64,000 bases of DNA, from the NCBI RefSeq assembly GCF_029852145.1, contig NC_079977.1:9785640-9849639 (forward strand), read 5' to 3'. The DNA comes from Microplitis mediator. Its lineage: Eukaryota; Arthropoda; Insecta; Hymenoptera; Braconidae. A program made the position numbers and the translations under genes. This document shows, one piece after another, positions 56,110 to 64,000 of this stretch. The notes under the pieces were generated by a model. That model made no database searches and had not been told where the DNA came from. It was given only the letters and a program-made list of their open reading frames with translations. Numbering within the stretch: the stretch's first letter is position 1; each line of letters starts with the position of its first letter.

Positions 56110-58131
56110 ATGAAGGCGTTGTTGATATTCTTGGTCATCATCATAGAAAGCAGCCAATCCAAGGACGTTATGACCATTCAACCATTGGCGGACAACCCAG
56201 GGTTATTGTATGACCCATTTAAGAGGATTCACTTGATTGAAGAAAATTGGTGCATCATTTCTTCCATTAACGTCAAGGGGTTGGTAGACCTGTACCCCTT
56301 CGAGTTGGAACATATACATTCAACCATGCTTGCTTGTGCCAAGATCATCGACGTCGGGTCCTGCATGCACTATCTGAAAATCGACATGATAAATGAGGTA
56401 CAGGTTCAAATATATCAGGCCATGCATCGCTTAGACCATCTCCTCGACGAAACGAATTTTCAAACACCGCCACTTGACCGTAACCAGAGAGCTCCATGGT
56501 TCGGTTTCATAGGCACGATTTCTCGAGAATTGTTTGGGACCATGGATTATGAAGACAAAGAACACATTAATAAGGAAATTAACAAGTTATATCAAGATAA
56601 TGCCGAAATGGTGCACCTGGTACAGAATGCCACTCACATCGTCAAGAGTGAGATTAATACCATCCTTCAGAGTGAGGCTCAGATGCAGTCAAATCTGAAC
56701 AAACTTGCGGACGTTACTCACGCATTCATAAACGCAACGCTAAACTCCTTAGAAAAAGTCGTTTATGTCACGAAAGTCCTCATGCTGGGGGATGAGCGCT
56801 TGGAAGTCGCCAATCACCACCTACGAGTCCTGAGAGAGGCTGAAACTATCATCGAAGAGGCAAAAGCCGGCAGACTCTCTCCTCAAGCGATATCGCCAAA
56901 ACAACTTTACAAAGCAACGATCGACATCATGCGGAAACATCCTGATTTAAATCCACCTCAGCCGATTGACAGGATGGACCTCTCAACTTTGTCAGCAGTA
57001 TCGACAGTAAAGGTAGCGAGGGCCAAAGGTTATTTACTCATTATAGTAACCTTGCCTCTGTTCCACAAGATTCCGCTACTATCGTATGAAATGAGACCGT
57101 TGCCAAAACCAGAAAACGTGAACGGAAAAATTAAAACTTTGACCATCTTACCATCCAGAAGGTTCTTGGTTACAGATCCAGGCCTGCGAAGATTTTTCCT
57201 GGCAGACTCTGAATATATAAATAAATGCAGAACCATCGGAGAAGATCTATCGTGTCGTCCCGATATTCCATTTCAATCTACGGAAGATCCTGAAGAAGTC
57301 GACTGCGAAATGAAGCTGCTCTTGAAATCGACAGAAGATATTTCGAGAACTTGCAACATCCGCATTATCCCCGATTGCAAAACTACGTGGATAAAGCTCA
57401 ATCAACCAAACTCTTGGGCTTACTCGACCTGCAAAGAGGAAAAATTAAGTCTCAAATGTTTGGACCCAGTTGAAAAAGACTACTACATCAATGGAACAGG
57501 GATGATCCATATCCAGGGCAGATGCGAAATGAAAAACGGAAAATACTTAATCAAAAGTATAGATGAGGAAATCACCCAGCTGAATATCACGCTGCCGAAG
57601 TTAAATTTAACCTTGGAAGCACTGTCAACTAATTTAACAGCGGAGCCCAAAGTCTCAGGGTTTCTCTTCAAAAAGAACATCGACCCGTTAAACACAATCG
57701 ATAAATTTCAACCCTGGGGAGCAGGACTAGAAGAAACAGAAAATCGGATGTCTGAAATAGCGCTGCATCATCAGGAGGACGAGATACAACGAACGATGAC
57801 GGCGGGAAATATGTCTATCCTCGTCATCTTGTGTGTCATTCTCATCGTGCCAGTTTTCCTCAAGTTTTGTATCTGCTCAGGCAAGAGGCGCTGCTTTACC
57901 TACAAGAAAAACAAGCAGCCAGTCGAGGTACTTCATAAGACAATAACAGAAACCAAACGTACCTCCGATCTCAAACCAAAGGCAGTCCAAATTAAGGACC
58001 AACCAGAGGTCATCGAACTCCAAGATCATCCGTCGACACCAACTCATGTCTCATTCTCCGCAAATCGGCGAACAACTCCAACTCGTACATCCAGATGTCT
58101 CCGTCTCTCCGACTTTAACGCACCAATATAA
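56110..58131 (+). CDS. env: Envelope fusion protein, errantivirus/baculovirus F-like
   Basis: 673 codons, intact. An N-terminal signal peptide (MKALLIFLVIIIESSQS) precedes a small subunit with conserved cysteines. A furin-type site RNQR (residues 124-127) is followed by the fusion-peptide-like APWFGFIGTISRELFGTMD, then a coiled-coil-prone helix (KEINKLYQDNAEMVHLVQNA). A single membrane anchor lies near residues 567-590 (ILVILCVILIVPVFLKF), with a Cys/Lys cytoplasmic tail. This layout is that of errantivirus Env and baculovirus F proteins, which mediate membrane fusion at low pH. It is the only gene of the element's sense strand that is clearly undamaged besides gag and integrase. Confidence 0.9.
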   Translation: MKALLIFLVIIIESSQSKDVMTIQPLADNPGLLYDPFKRIHLIEENWCIISSINVKGLVDLYPFELEHIHSTMLACAKIIDVGSCMHYLKIDMINEVQVQIYQAMHRLDHLLDETNFQTPPLDRNQRAPWFGFIGTISRELFGTMDYEDKEHINKEINKLYQDNAEMVHLVQNATHIVKSEINTILQSEAQMQSNLNKLADVTHAFINATLNSLEKVVYVTKVLMLGDERLEVANHHLRVLREAETIIEEAKAGRLSPQAISPKQLYKATIDIMRKHPDLNPPQPIDRMDLSTLSAVSTVKVARAKGYLLIIVTLPLFHKIPLLSYEMRPLPKPENVNGKIKTLTILPSRRFLVTDPGLRRFFLADSEYINKCRTIGEDLSCRPDIPFQSTEDPEEVDCEMKLLLKSTEDISRTCNIRIIPDCKTTWIKLNQPNSWAYSTCKEEKLSLKCLDPVEKDYYINGTGMIHIQGRCEMKNGKYLIKSIDEEITQLNITLPKLNLTLEALSTNLTAEPKVSGFLFKKNIDPLNTIDKFQPWGAGLEETENRMSEIALHHQEDEIQRTMTAGNMSILVILCVILIVPVFLKFCICSGKRRCFTYKKNKQPVEVLHKTITETKRTSDLKPKAVQIKDQPEVIELQDHPSTPTHVSFSANRRTTPTRTSRCLRLSDFNAPI

Positions 58132-58562
58132 TGAACCTAGATAAGATAAGAATAATGTATAATCAACCAAAAAAAAATTCACGTGGTAAAAATAGCAATC
58201 TTCTTCTAATTATTTAGGAACTGATCCCGAACTAAGTTTCGGGGCCATTTTTGAAAACATTTACAAATCTTTGTATCCATTTAAACATATCTATAGCTAT
58301 CTTTGAGGAAGATTCCTATTTTACCACCACTTTATTTTAAAAAGAGAAAATTTTTTTAACTAAGAAACATACTACTAGACTTAAGTTTACCAGATAGATT
58401 TTGGAAAAAGGAAAGAAATTTAATAATAGATTTTTATATCTAAACTATTAAAGAAATTTGAAATCACCTGAACATTCGAGGAGACAGGATAATTGGTAAA
58501 TTCCTGTTAGAAACCGCGAAATTACCTTTGAAATTAAAGCGAATTATTTAAACGTTTACCTT
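58132..58562 (+). other. Env 3' flank
   Basis: No gene seen on either strand. AT-rich; it probably contains the minus-strand 3' end of antisense gene D. Confidence 0.45.
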
Positions 58563-58809
58563 TCATAGCGCATGCGTGAATCCAAACGCAGATGACAGCC
58601 GCTGACAAATATTATCACAGCCTTGACAAATTTTCTCACAGGACATCAATTCTCCGTCAAATACTCCTTCAAAAATAAACCCTGGAAAACTCCTTAAAAT
58701 ACTCCTTTTACCCCACCTATAACAAGAAAATGGAAATAGATAGAAATTTTCTTTCAAAAAAAAAACAACTGCAGAATGTTACTCACCTCAGACTAGTCAC
58801 ATGTTCCAT
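58563..58809 (-). CDS. Antisense spliced gene D, 58-residue Cys-containing peptide
   Basis: Minus strand, two exons: 58809-58787 (ATG, 7 codons plus 2 nt, then GTGAGT) and 58716-58563 (after TTGTTATAG), intron 70 nt. The phases join exactly and end at TGA 58565-58563. The product starts MEHVTSLR, has a hydrophobic stretch FPGFIFEGVFDGELM and a Cys cluster CEKICQGCDNIC. No canonical AATAAA was found close by. An additional donor (GCCAG then GTAAGTG near 58832) hints at an untranslated first exon. It is the smallest and least certain of the four antisense genes. No family recognised. Confidence 0.45.
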
Positions 58810-59045
58810 AATAAACAAAAAAAACACTTACCTGGCAAATTAGACAATTGTGCCGTAATAAAAAAAAAAAAGGCGAAAGAAAAGGTGAAACTTTAAACTC
58901 GAGAAGAAAAAGGAAAAACCAAGTTTTCCTTACGTATACACTTGTATATTTAACCATATCCAAGTTGTATACGGTTATTTTAAGGAATGTGTGAAAATTT
59001 CGGGGTTAAAAAGAAGGAACGCACGATCTTTAAGCTGATTTTCCT
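58810..59045. other. Spacer between antisense genes C and D
   Basis: No coding frame. On the minus strand there are TATA-like words (AAATATACAAG, GTATACG near 58935) that could serve gene D. Confidence 0.35.
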
Positions 59046-59105
59046 TTTATTAATAAGGGAAAACCGACAGCTGAACTTGACTCGCAAGTGGTAACATCAT
59101 TTCGG

Positions 59106-59585
59106 TTACCCAGCGAACGCTGGTGATGGCTGAATTGCCCCATTTTCTTCCTCCATCTCGAATTTTTCTTCTTCCGGCTCGTCTTCTCCATCCTCCCTAA
59201 AGAGCCAGGAAATGGATTTCCAATCCTCCATCCAATCATCCAAATCCTCGTCCTTTTCCCTCCAAAGATGCTTGCTCCATGCCAGAAAAAGCTCACGCTT
59301 TAGATGGGATGGGCAGTCCGGCAAAGAACCCCTACTCAAATAATACTAGACAAACAAACCGACATTTTAAATAACACTAAAATCACGATCAACTAGACTT
59401 TTCACCTCAACACTTACGTGTAGCAAATTACTACGCACACCACAAACATTATAACACTCATAAGTATGAATGTTAGGGGCCCAAATTTCAAAAATCCTCC
59501 GAATATAAATAAATTCGGAATAGGATCTTATAAAATAATAAATGGGATCCCCAAGGTTATACTTCTGACCGAAAGACTTACACAT
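59106..59585 (-). CDS. Antisense spliced gene C, 135-residue acidic-tailed protein
   Basis: Minus strand, two exons: 59585-59418 (56 codons, then the strong donor GTAAGTG) and 59345-59106 (after TTTGTTTGTCTAG), intron 72 nt, phase 0 on both sides, stop TAA 59108-59106. AATAAA follows at 59051-59046. The N-terminal half is aromatic-rich (YYFIRSYSEFIYIRRIFEIW) with several cysteines. The C-terminal half is Trp-rich and very acidic (DEDLDDWMEDWKS, EDGEDEPEEEKFEMEEEN). No signal peptide or catalytic motif. It is oriented against the retroelement's own genes. Function unknown; charged composition would suit a protein-binding or nuclear role (inference only). Confidence 0.6.
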
Positions 59586-59604
59586 TGTACTAGTTACAAA
59601 TCAG

Positions 59605-59636
59605 ATGACTGAATGCCCGACTTAACGCATAAACGC
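59605..59636 (-). promoter_or_regulatory. Candidate core promoter of gene C
   Basis: On the minus strand GGGCATTCAGTC contains an insect-type initiator (TCAGT, A at 59610), with a weak TATA-like TTTATG about 23 nt upstream, 25 nt before the ATG. The initiator context resembles that of gene A. Confidence 0.35.
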
Positions 59637-59870
59637 AGCGTCAGCGGTAACAAGACGCGCTAGCCGTGAGAACGGTTGCTGAAGTCTAATAAATTAAACT
59701 TGAGAACAAAATAATGAGAATGATTCTTAAAGACTAACGAAATAAAACGCTATACATTTTATTTCAATTCGTTCGCAATTTATTCTGTCAAATTCAAAAC
59801 ATTAGCGCCTTTTGAAAAGCCAGGTGATACTAGAGACTTTCAAAGTAGAATTTAACAGACGCAAATTATT

Positions 59871-60473
59871 TCAGCATCCTCGAATGCGACGGATATATCT
59901 CAAAACTTCCATTAAATAGCTGTTACCAATGAGAGCATCGTCCGTAAAATACCAATGTAAATTGATCACGACATACTAAAATGATCAGAAAAAAAAAAAA
60001 AAAATTTTAACATTTTTAAAGAATTCCTCTTTATATAATATATATGAGTATATAAAAATACCTCTAGTAAGGTAAGAGCGCGACCATCCGCTCCTATCGG
60101 GGGCAAGGGTGGTGCTATCGAATGGATCCAATCAACCTCATATTGATGAGAAACGAACAAAAAGATTGGATCCGAATCTAGGTACCAACGAGCTCGCACC
60201 TCCATCAAAATTTCATCCAGTAAAACTGGTAAAAGATCCATTTCCGGACCAGCAATCTCAATAGTTTGACGGGTAAAACACATTTTTAGTAAATCCTGAA
60301 ATTACGAGTTTCAACACATAAATAAATTTTCTTTTTGACAAGGAGTTATCAAATTCCTTATTATTTTTTTTTTAATTGAAAATGGGTTTTAATACCAACC
60401 TACCCCTCAACTGTAACGAGCGTCCACTAGCTTTAAGAACTACTTGATGTAAAGAAATATGTTTAAAAATCAT
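59871..60473 (-). CDS. Antisense spliced gene B, 138-residue protein
   Basis: Minus strand, three exons: 60473-60396 (26 codons, donor GTATTA), 60295-60062 (78 codons, donor GTATTT, acceptor CGTAATTTCAG) and 59975-59871 (34 codons plus TGA, acceptor TTTTAG after a long T tract). Introns are 100 and 86 nt. All junctions are phase 0 and the frame is open throughout. AATAAA lies at 59784-59779. Protein words include SGRSLQLRGRL, EILMEVRARWYLDSDPIF and LHWYFTDDALIGNSYL. The Ala-Arg-Trp-aromatic block recalls gene A (IEARWFYEGALM), suggesting distant paralogy. The first exon donor is the weakest site. No family recognised. Confidence 0.6.
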
Positions 60474-60539
60474 CTTTTCTTACTTTATAAAAAAAAACAA
60501 ACACAATAATAACCGTGGCCTTGCTAAATCAGCAAATTA

Positions 60540-60576
60540 AAAACTGACCGCGAATAAAACCGAGCGATATATGCAA
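60540..60576 (-). promoter_or_regulatory. Candidate core promoter of gene B
   Basis: On the minus strand ATATATCG (TATA box, from 60572) is followed 26-27 nt later by GGTCAGTT (initiator, A at 60545). This leaves a 72-nt leader before the gene B ATG. Confidence 0.45.
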
Positions 60577-60599
60577 AAGCAACGAAAAGAATTCTCAAA

Positions 60600-61506
60600 A
60601 AAAAAATTTCCATAAAATATCACTGAAATGCTTATGGGTATACTGAGAATAATCTCTAAAAATCATTCCACATGCATGCTATTTATATAAGTGACCTTCA
60701 TTCTTAATTTTCAGGTTGAATTCTTCAACATTATCATTAAAAAGCCATCAATTATTCAAAATTATTTACGATATAAAACATAGCATTGATTTATACATGA
60801 AATAAGCTGGTTTAGAGAATAGTCCTTCCAGTGACTGTAAGATGGAGACACTTGCCGGTAAATCTAAGATCAATTCAGCGGTCGATATTTAACATCTCAT
60901 TGATGTCACACCGTCGCGAGAGTTGCGAACGCGGGCAAAGAAGAGACCGATTAGCGACAGCTGTCGTTCACGGTCACGCAACGCTCTCTCTCTCTATCCC
61001 ACGTCCCGACTAAACCTATCGCGCTCTCTCGCTCCTACATGACCATCCTATACGGGTAATAAATATGTTTAACGTAAAATAACTAATAAACTAAATTTAA
61101 TAATAATAATTAAACTAAGTTTTAATTAAAACTAAAATAAATAAAACAAATAACGACTTAACCTAATTAATTACAACTAATTATCAACTATTACTAATTA
61201 TTAAGTAATGGGAAAAGGGGAAATTATTTTGTAAATTGAATAAATAATTTTTTTATATAAGAAACTAAAATCTAAAACTAAGTTTACATTTAAATTAATA
61301 CAACCAGTGAAGTAACCTTAATAATAAATAAAAGGAAAAACTAAATTAAAAAAAAAAAAAAAAAGGGGTGAAGGGTAAACGAAACAAATCATTATAAAAA
61401 AAAAAAATATTTTATATATTGTTCAAAATTTTTTTTCAATTACATTTTAAAAAAAAAAAATTTTTTTTGGAAATTTCTACACATAATCTAAATACATTCT
61501 TCATTT
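60600..61506. other. Spacer between antisense genes A and B, with GA/CT-rich blocks
   Basis: No supported gene. A GC-richer part at 60830-61050 holds CTCTCTCTCTC runs (60983-60995 and 61023-61031), which are GAGA-type sites on the minus strand, upstream of gene B. A plus-strand frame there (60831-61013) lacks motifs. The rest is A/T-rich. Confidence 0.4.
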
Positions 61507-61543
61507 TTTATTTATACTATCATCCTTTTCATCCTCCCTGGAA

Positions 61544-62078
61544 TCAATCTATCTCCATCAAGGCCCGCGTCCAATCTCTAAAAAAAAAAGGGGGGGGGTA
61601 AAAAAAAAGAACAAAAACAAACGATTAAAAAAAAAAAAAAAAAAAAAAATTTTTTTTTTTTCTCTTACCTCAAGAGGCCCTCCGCCGTCTCCATGAGGCA
61701 GACCGAGAGGATCTCGATCTGTTCACGGTTCGGCGCCATCACCACCTCGAAATCCCCGGAAGTCATCAGGGCACCCTCATAAAACCACCGGGCCTCTATG
61801 AGCTCCGGAGGTAGATGCCCGGCAGCCAGCAAAAAAACGTAGTCTTTGACCTCAAGGGCGTTGGTCGGGTTTATATACCCGACCAAACTCCCCACCATCA
61901 CCCCCAAGATCAGGGTCGTCTGAAAAAAAAAAACACAAGAAAAAATTTATTATTATCCCGTTATTTATATATACAAATTACTAATAAGCAAATTCGCACT
62001 TACCCTCGAACCACCACGGTGGATAACCCACTGCAGCCAGGTCGAGAAGCCCTCGTAGTGATGGTCAACCGGGTACAT
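61544..62078 (-). CDS. Antisense spliced gene A, 119-residue protein
   Basis: Minus strand, three exons: 62078-62004 (ATG, 25 codons, donor GTAAGTG), 61919-61669 (83 codons plus 2 nt, acceptor T-tract CAG, donor GTAAGAG) and 61577-61544 (acceptor T-tract TAG; ends TGA). Introns are 84 and 91 nt and AT-rich, while the exons are visibly GC-richer, which strongly supports coding. The phases join exactly. AATAAA at 61512-61507 lies 32 nt after the stop. The product has MYPVDHHYEGFSTWLQWVIH, a hydrophobic stretch LILGVMVGSLVGYI at the start of exon 2, then IEARWFYEGALMTSGDFEVV and an amphipathic C-terminus (ETAEGLLRDWTRALMEID). No known domain recognised. It lies nearest the 3' LTR and faces away from it. 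Confidence 0.7.
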
Positions 62079-62131
62079 TTTTTTTTTTCAGGTTCTTCTT
62101 GTCACGACGCAGTTTGCTCCTCGCTATTAGC

Positions 62132-62166
62132 TTTCACACTGAACGCCCGCACACGCAAATTATACC
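62132..62166 (-). promoter_or_regulatory. Candidate core promoter of gene A
   Basis: On the minus strand TATAATTTG (62164-62156) is followed 24 nt later by GCGTTCAGTGTG with an insect-type initiator (A at 62140). The ATG comes 62 nt downstream. Confidence 0.5.
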
Positions 62167-62700
62167 GAGAGGCAGTTGGAATGCGTACCGAGATAAGACG
62201 GTAGACGGAGATCAAATTCGCTCGTGCAGACGCGGCAAAACGAACTCGCAATTAAACATCGCTAGATGTCGGCTCAATGCAGATGTGCAGTTAATCGCGA
62301 GACTATTTCCTCCAGCTTATTTCAGTATTTAGACAAACCTTATATTTCTCAAGGTCACCTATATACATACATTTACAACTATATGGGAATGCATCATATA
62401 GATGGAATTTTATATGTAATCCTTATATTTAGGAATAATTATTATTTTTGGTGATGGAAATCGTAGATTTTAGGGGAAAAACTTTATAAATCTGTACTAA
62501 CGAACATATATATACGTGTATTACAACGTACACACCATAAATATGGAGATACTCTGATATAATCTTCTATAATTTAAATATTTTCATATATCTAGCTGTA
62601 AGTTTCTTTTTAACTAAATTTGTAAGCGTTATCGCGAGCTTGTTAAAAGAGGGGACATATGTTTAGGAAAGCAAGAGAATTTTGCAACCCTCTTACTTTC
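62167..62700. other. Region between gene A promoter and 3' LTR
   Basis: No gene seen. Near 62644 AAAAGAGGGGA is polypurine-like. The stretch may hold upstream regulatory sequence for gene A. Confidence 0.4.
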
Positions 62701-62708
62701 CGGGGGAT
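62701..62708 (+). promoter_or_regulatory. Polypurine tract
   Basis: CGGGGGAT directly abuts the 3' LTR start, as expected for the plus-strand primer. It is short. Confidence 0.55.
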
Positions 62709-64000
62709 TGTTATGTCCAAATAATTTTTTTTTATGTTAATAATTATTTAAAATAATTATTTCTGAGCTCCTCTTTGAAAAGCGCGCGAAAACGCAGCGT
62801 CAGCTTTTTCACCTTTTTATGCGGCAAAGAATAGTGGGAAGACACCTGCAATAAGTTTAACGAATAAATAATAAACTGTCGTCACTTTCCACCAATGACA
62901 ATGATTATAAATTCCCCATCAAATTACCAATCAAAGTTTATAAAAAGCCTGAGCACCCATAGCTCAGGGCTAGTCGGTTCTTAAAACTTACGGTCCGCGA
63001 ATATTCGAACGTCGAAATTTCGTGCACTCTTATTGCAGGATTCCGCCCTAGGCGTTGAAAAGTCAATAAGAGGATTTTTAATATTTTCAATATAAACCTT
63101 ATTGCAGGAATCCGTTTCGGCGTTGAATAATCAATAAGGCATTTCTTAATTTATCTAGACTAATTCTTATTGCAGGAATCCGCTACGGCGTCGAAATAAT
63201 CAATAAGAAATAGTCAAAGATCGTGAATTTATCACTAACCTTACTGCAGGAATCCGCCCTAGGCGTAGAATAATCAGTAAGGCATTTAAAACTAAAATCT
63301 TTTGTATCCAATTATTGCAGGAATCCGTTTCGGCGTTGAATAATCAGTAATTGAATTCAAACTATTATTAAAAATCCTCAAATATTGATCTAAAATTCGA
63401 TCTGACGCAACTGTAGTAATCGTTCGTCTAATACAATATTTGCCGGATTTTAAAAATCATCCGGTACGATCGAACCAGTGACGCAAATCACGTGAATTTG
63501 CGATTCCATCTCGTGCCGAGTTAATTTGCGCATAAAACCACTTTTCGGGTGTGTAAAAGGACGCATTAAATATAAATTAAAATCTTAATAAAATAATTGT
63601 CAAGGATAAATAATCCTGTAATATAAGTAAACTTAAAAATTGTGAAAACTAGAGTGAATAAGTGACGTTTAGTTGAAAACGTTGTAATTTGAACCATCAA
63701 AATAAAGACAAAGTTCATCACTCCAACCTTGCGGTTTTCATTCGAGAGTAGTACATAAGGTCTTATCCTATAACCCAGCCGCGCCCACTCAACCCAAATC
63801 CTAGGAGGAAGGTCAAGCGAGCTGCAACGTTCTGGAGGGGTAAAATCTGCCGTACTAGAAGAAGTTACATCGAAAGGTAGGTGAAAGAACTATTTTTCTA
63901 TCATCATAAAATACTTTTGGCTTAAACAAGAGCACCAGTCTCTTCGAAGACGTTTGGGTTCTTAATTTTCGAAAAGATCCACTATAAATAGTAAATTATA
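62709..64000 (+). mobile_element. 3' LTR (partial, cut by window end)
   Basis: Same as 47178 onward over 1292 nt with one difference seen (T to C near 62841). Contains the five-hairpin array at 63027-63353. The last ~130 bp lie outside the window. Confidence 0.95.

Larger units (their letters stand above)
47178..64000 (+). mobile_element. Young errantivirus-like LTR retrotransposon with antisense gene cluster
   Basis: 5' LTR 47178-48599, tRNA-Leu primer site, gag, pol, env, then 4.6 kb with four antisense genes, a purine tract and the 3' LTR from 62709 (cut by the window end). Only one difference was seen by eye between the LTRs over 1292 nt (near 47310/62841), so insertion was very recent. 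The order gag-pol-env and an F-like Env place it in Metaviridae, errantivirus-like. The target site is a satellite monomer; the right-hand target duplication lies outside the window. Confidence 0.92.

Noticed and set aside
60831..61013. Plus-strand 60-codon frame in the antisense gene spacer
   Set aside because: No motif or splice support; low-complexity Arg/Ser content comes from CT-rich DNA.
59871..62078. Genes A and B as one long spliced gene
   Set aside because: Gene A ends with a stop 32 nt before AATAAA, and B has its own ATG and candidate promoter; joining the exons gives phase conflicts or relies on a weak donor (GTATAA near 61523).

Overview
The window is eukaryotic, AT-rich and almost entirely made of transposable elements and satellite DNA. 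Short (70-100 nt) GT-AG introns, TCAGT-type initiators, an errantivirus-type envelope gene and many foldback DNA transposons suggest an arthropod, most likely an insect (a parasitoid hymenopteran would fit). The sequence alone does not fix the species. I see no intact ordinary host gene.

Layout. 1-7.3 kb: AT-rich DNA with one candidate first exon, a TA-flanked element (2553-4422) carrying a nested foldback element, and a second foldback element (4991-6586) with a tRNA-derived core. 7.3-17.6 kb: a solo LTR with target duplication, a broken hAT-like transposase gene, a 5.2-kb palindrome with its own transposon insertion, and a broken proline-rich gene. 18.6-28.6 kb: two copies of a nested palindromic hAT-like element with 8-bp target duplications, one of them carrying a further TA-flanked insertion, plus a palindromic Tc1/mariner-like element between them. 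28.6-30.7 kb: a tandem duplication and unassigned DNA. 30.7-41.4 kb (minus strand): a decayed Gypsy-type LTR retrotransposon with a tRNA-Pro-type primer site, gag, protease, RT, RNase H, integrase, a chuvirus-like glycoprotein gene and a zinc-ribbon ORF. 41.4-47.2 kb: a ~177-bp satellite interrupted by an unassigned insertion and a solo LTR.

47.2 kb to the window end: a very young errantivirus-like element (plus strand). Its LTRs differ at one site that I can see in 1.29 kb. It has a tRNA-Leu-type primer site, gag, a pol with two protease-like domains and two in-frame TGA codons, and an intact env.

The most unusual part is the 4.6 kb between env and the 3' LTR. It holds four small genes on the opposite strand, each split by short canonical introns; three have AATAAA signals and candidate TATA/initiator promoters. 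Introns antisense to a retroelement are not removed from its genomic RNA, so such genes can be carried by it. The LTRs of the same family also hold up to five ~44-nt hairpins whose stems covary while their internal-loop sequences stay constant, which suggests a structured RNA in the 3' end of all its sense transcripts.
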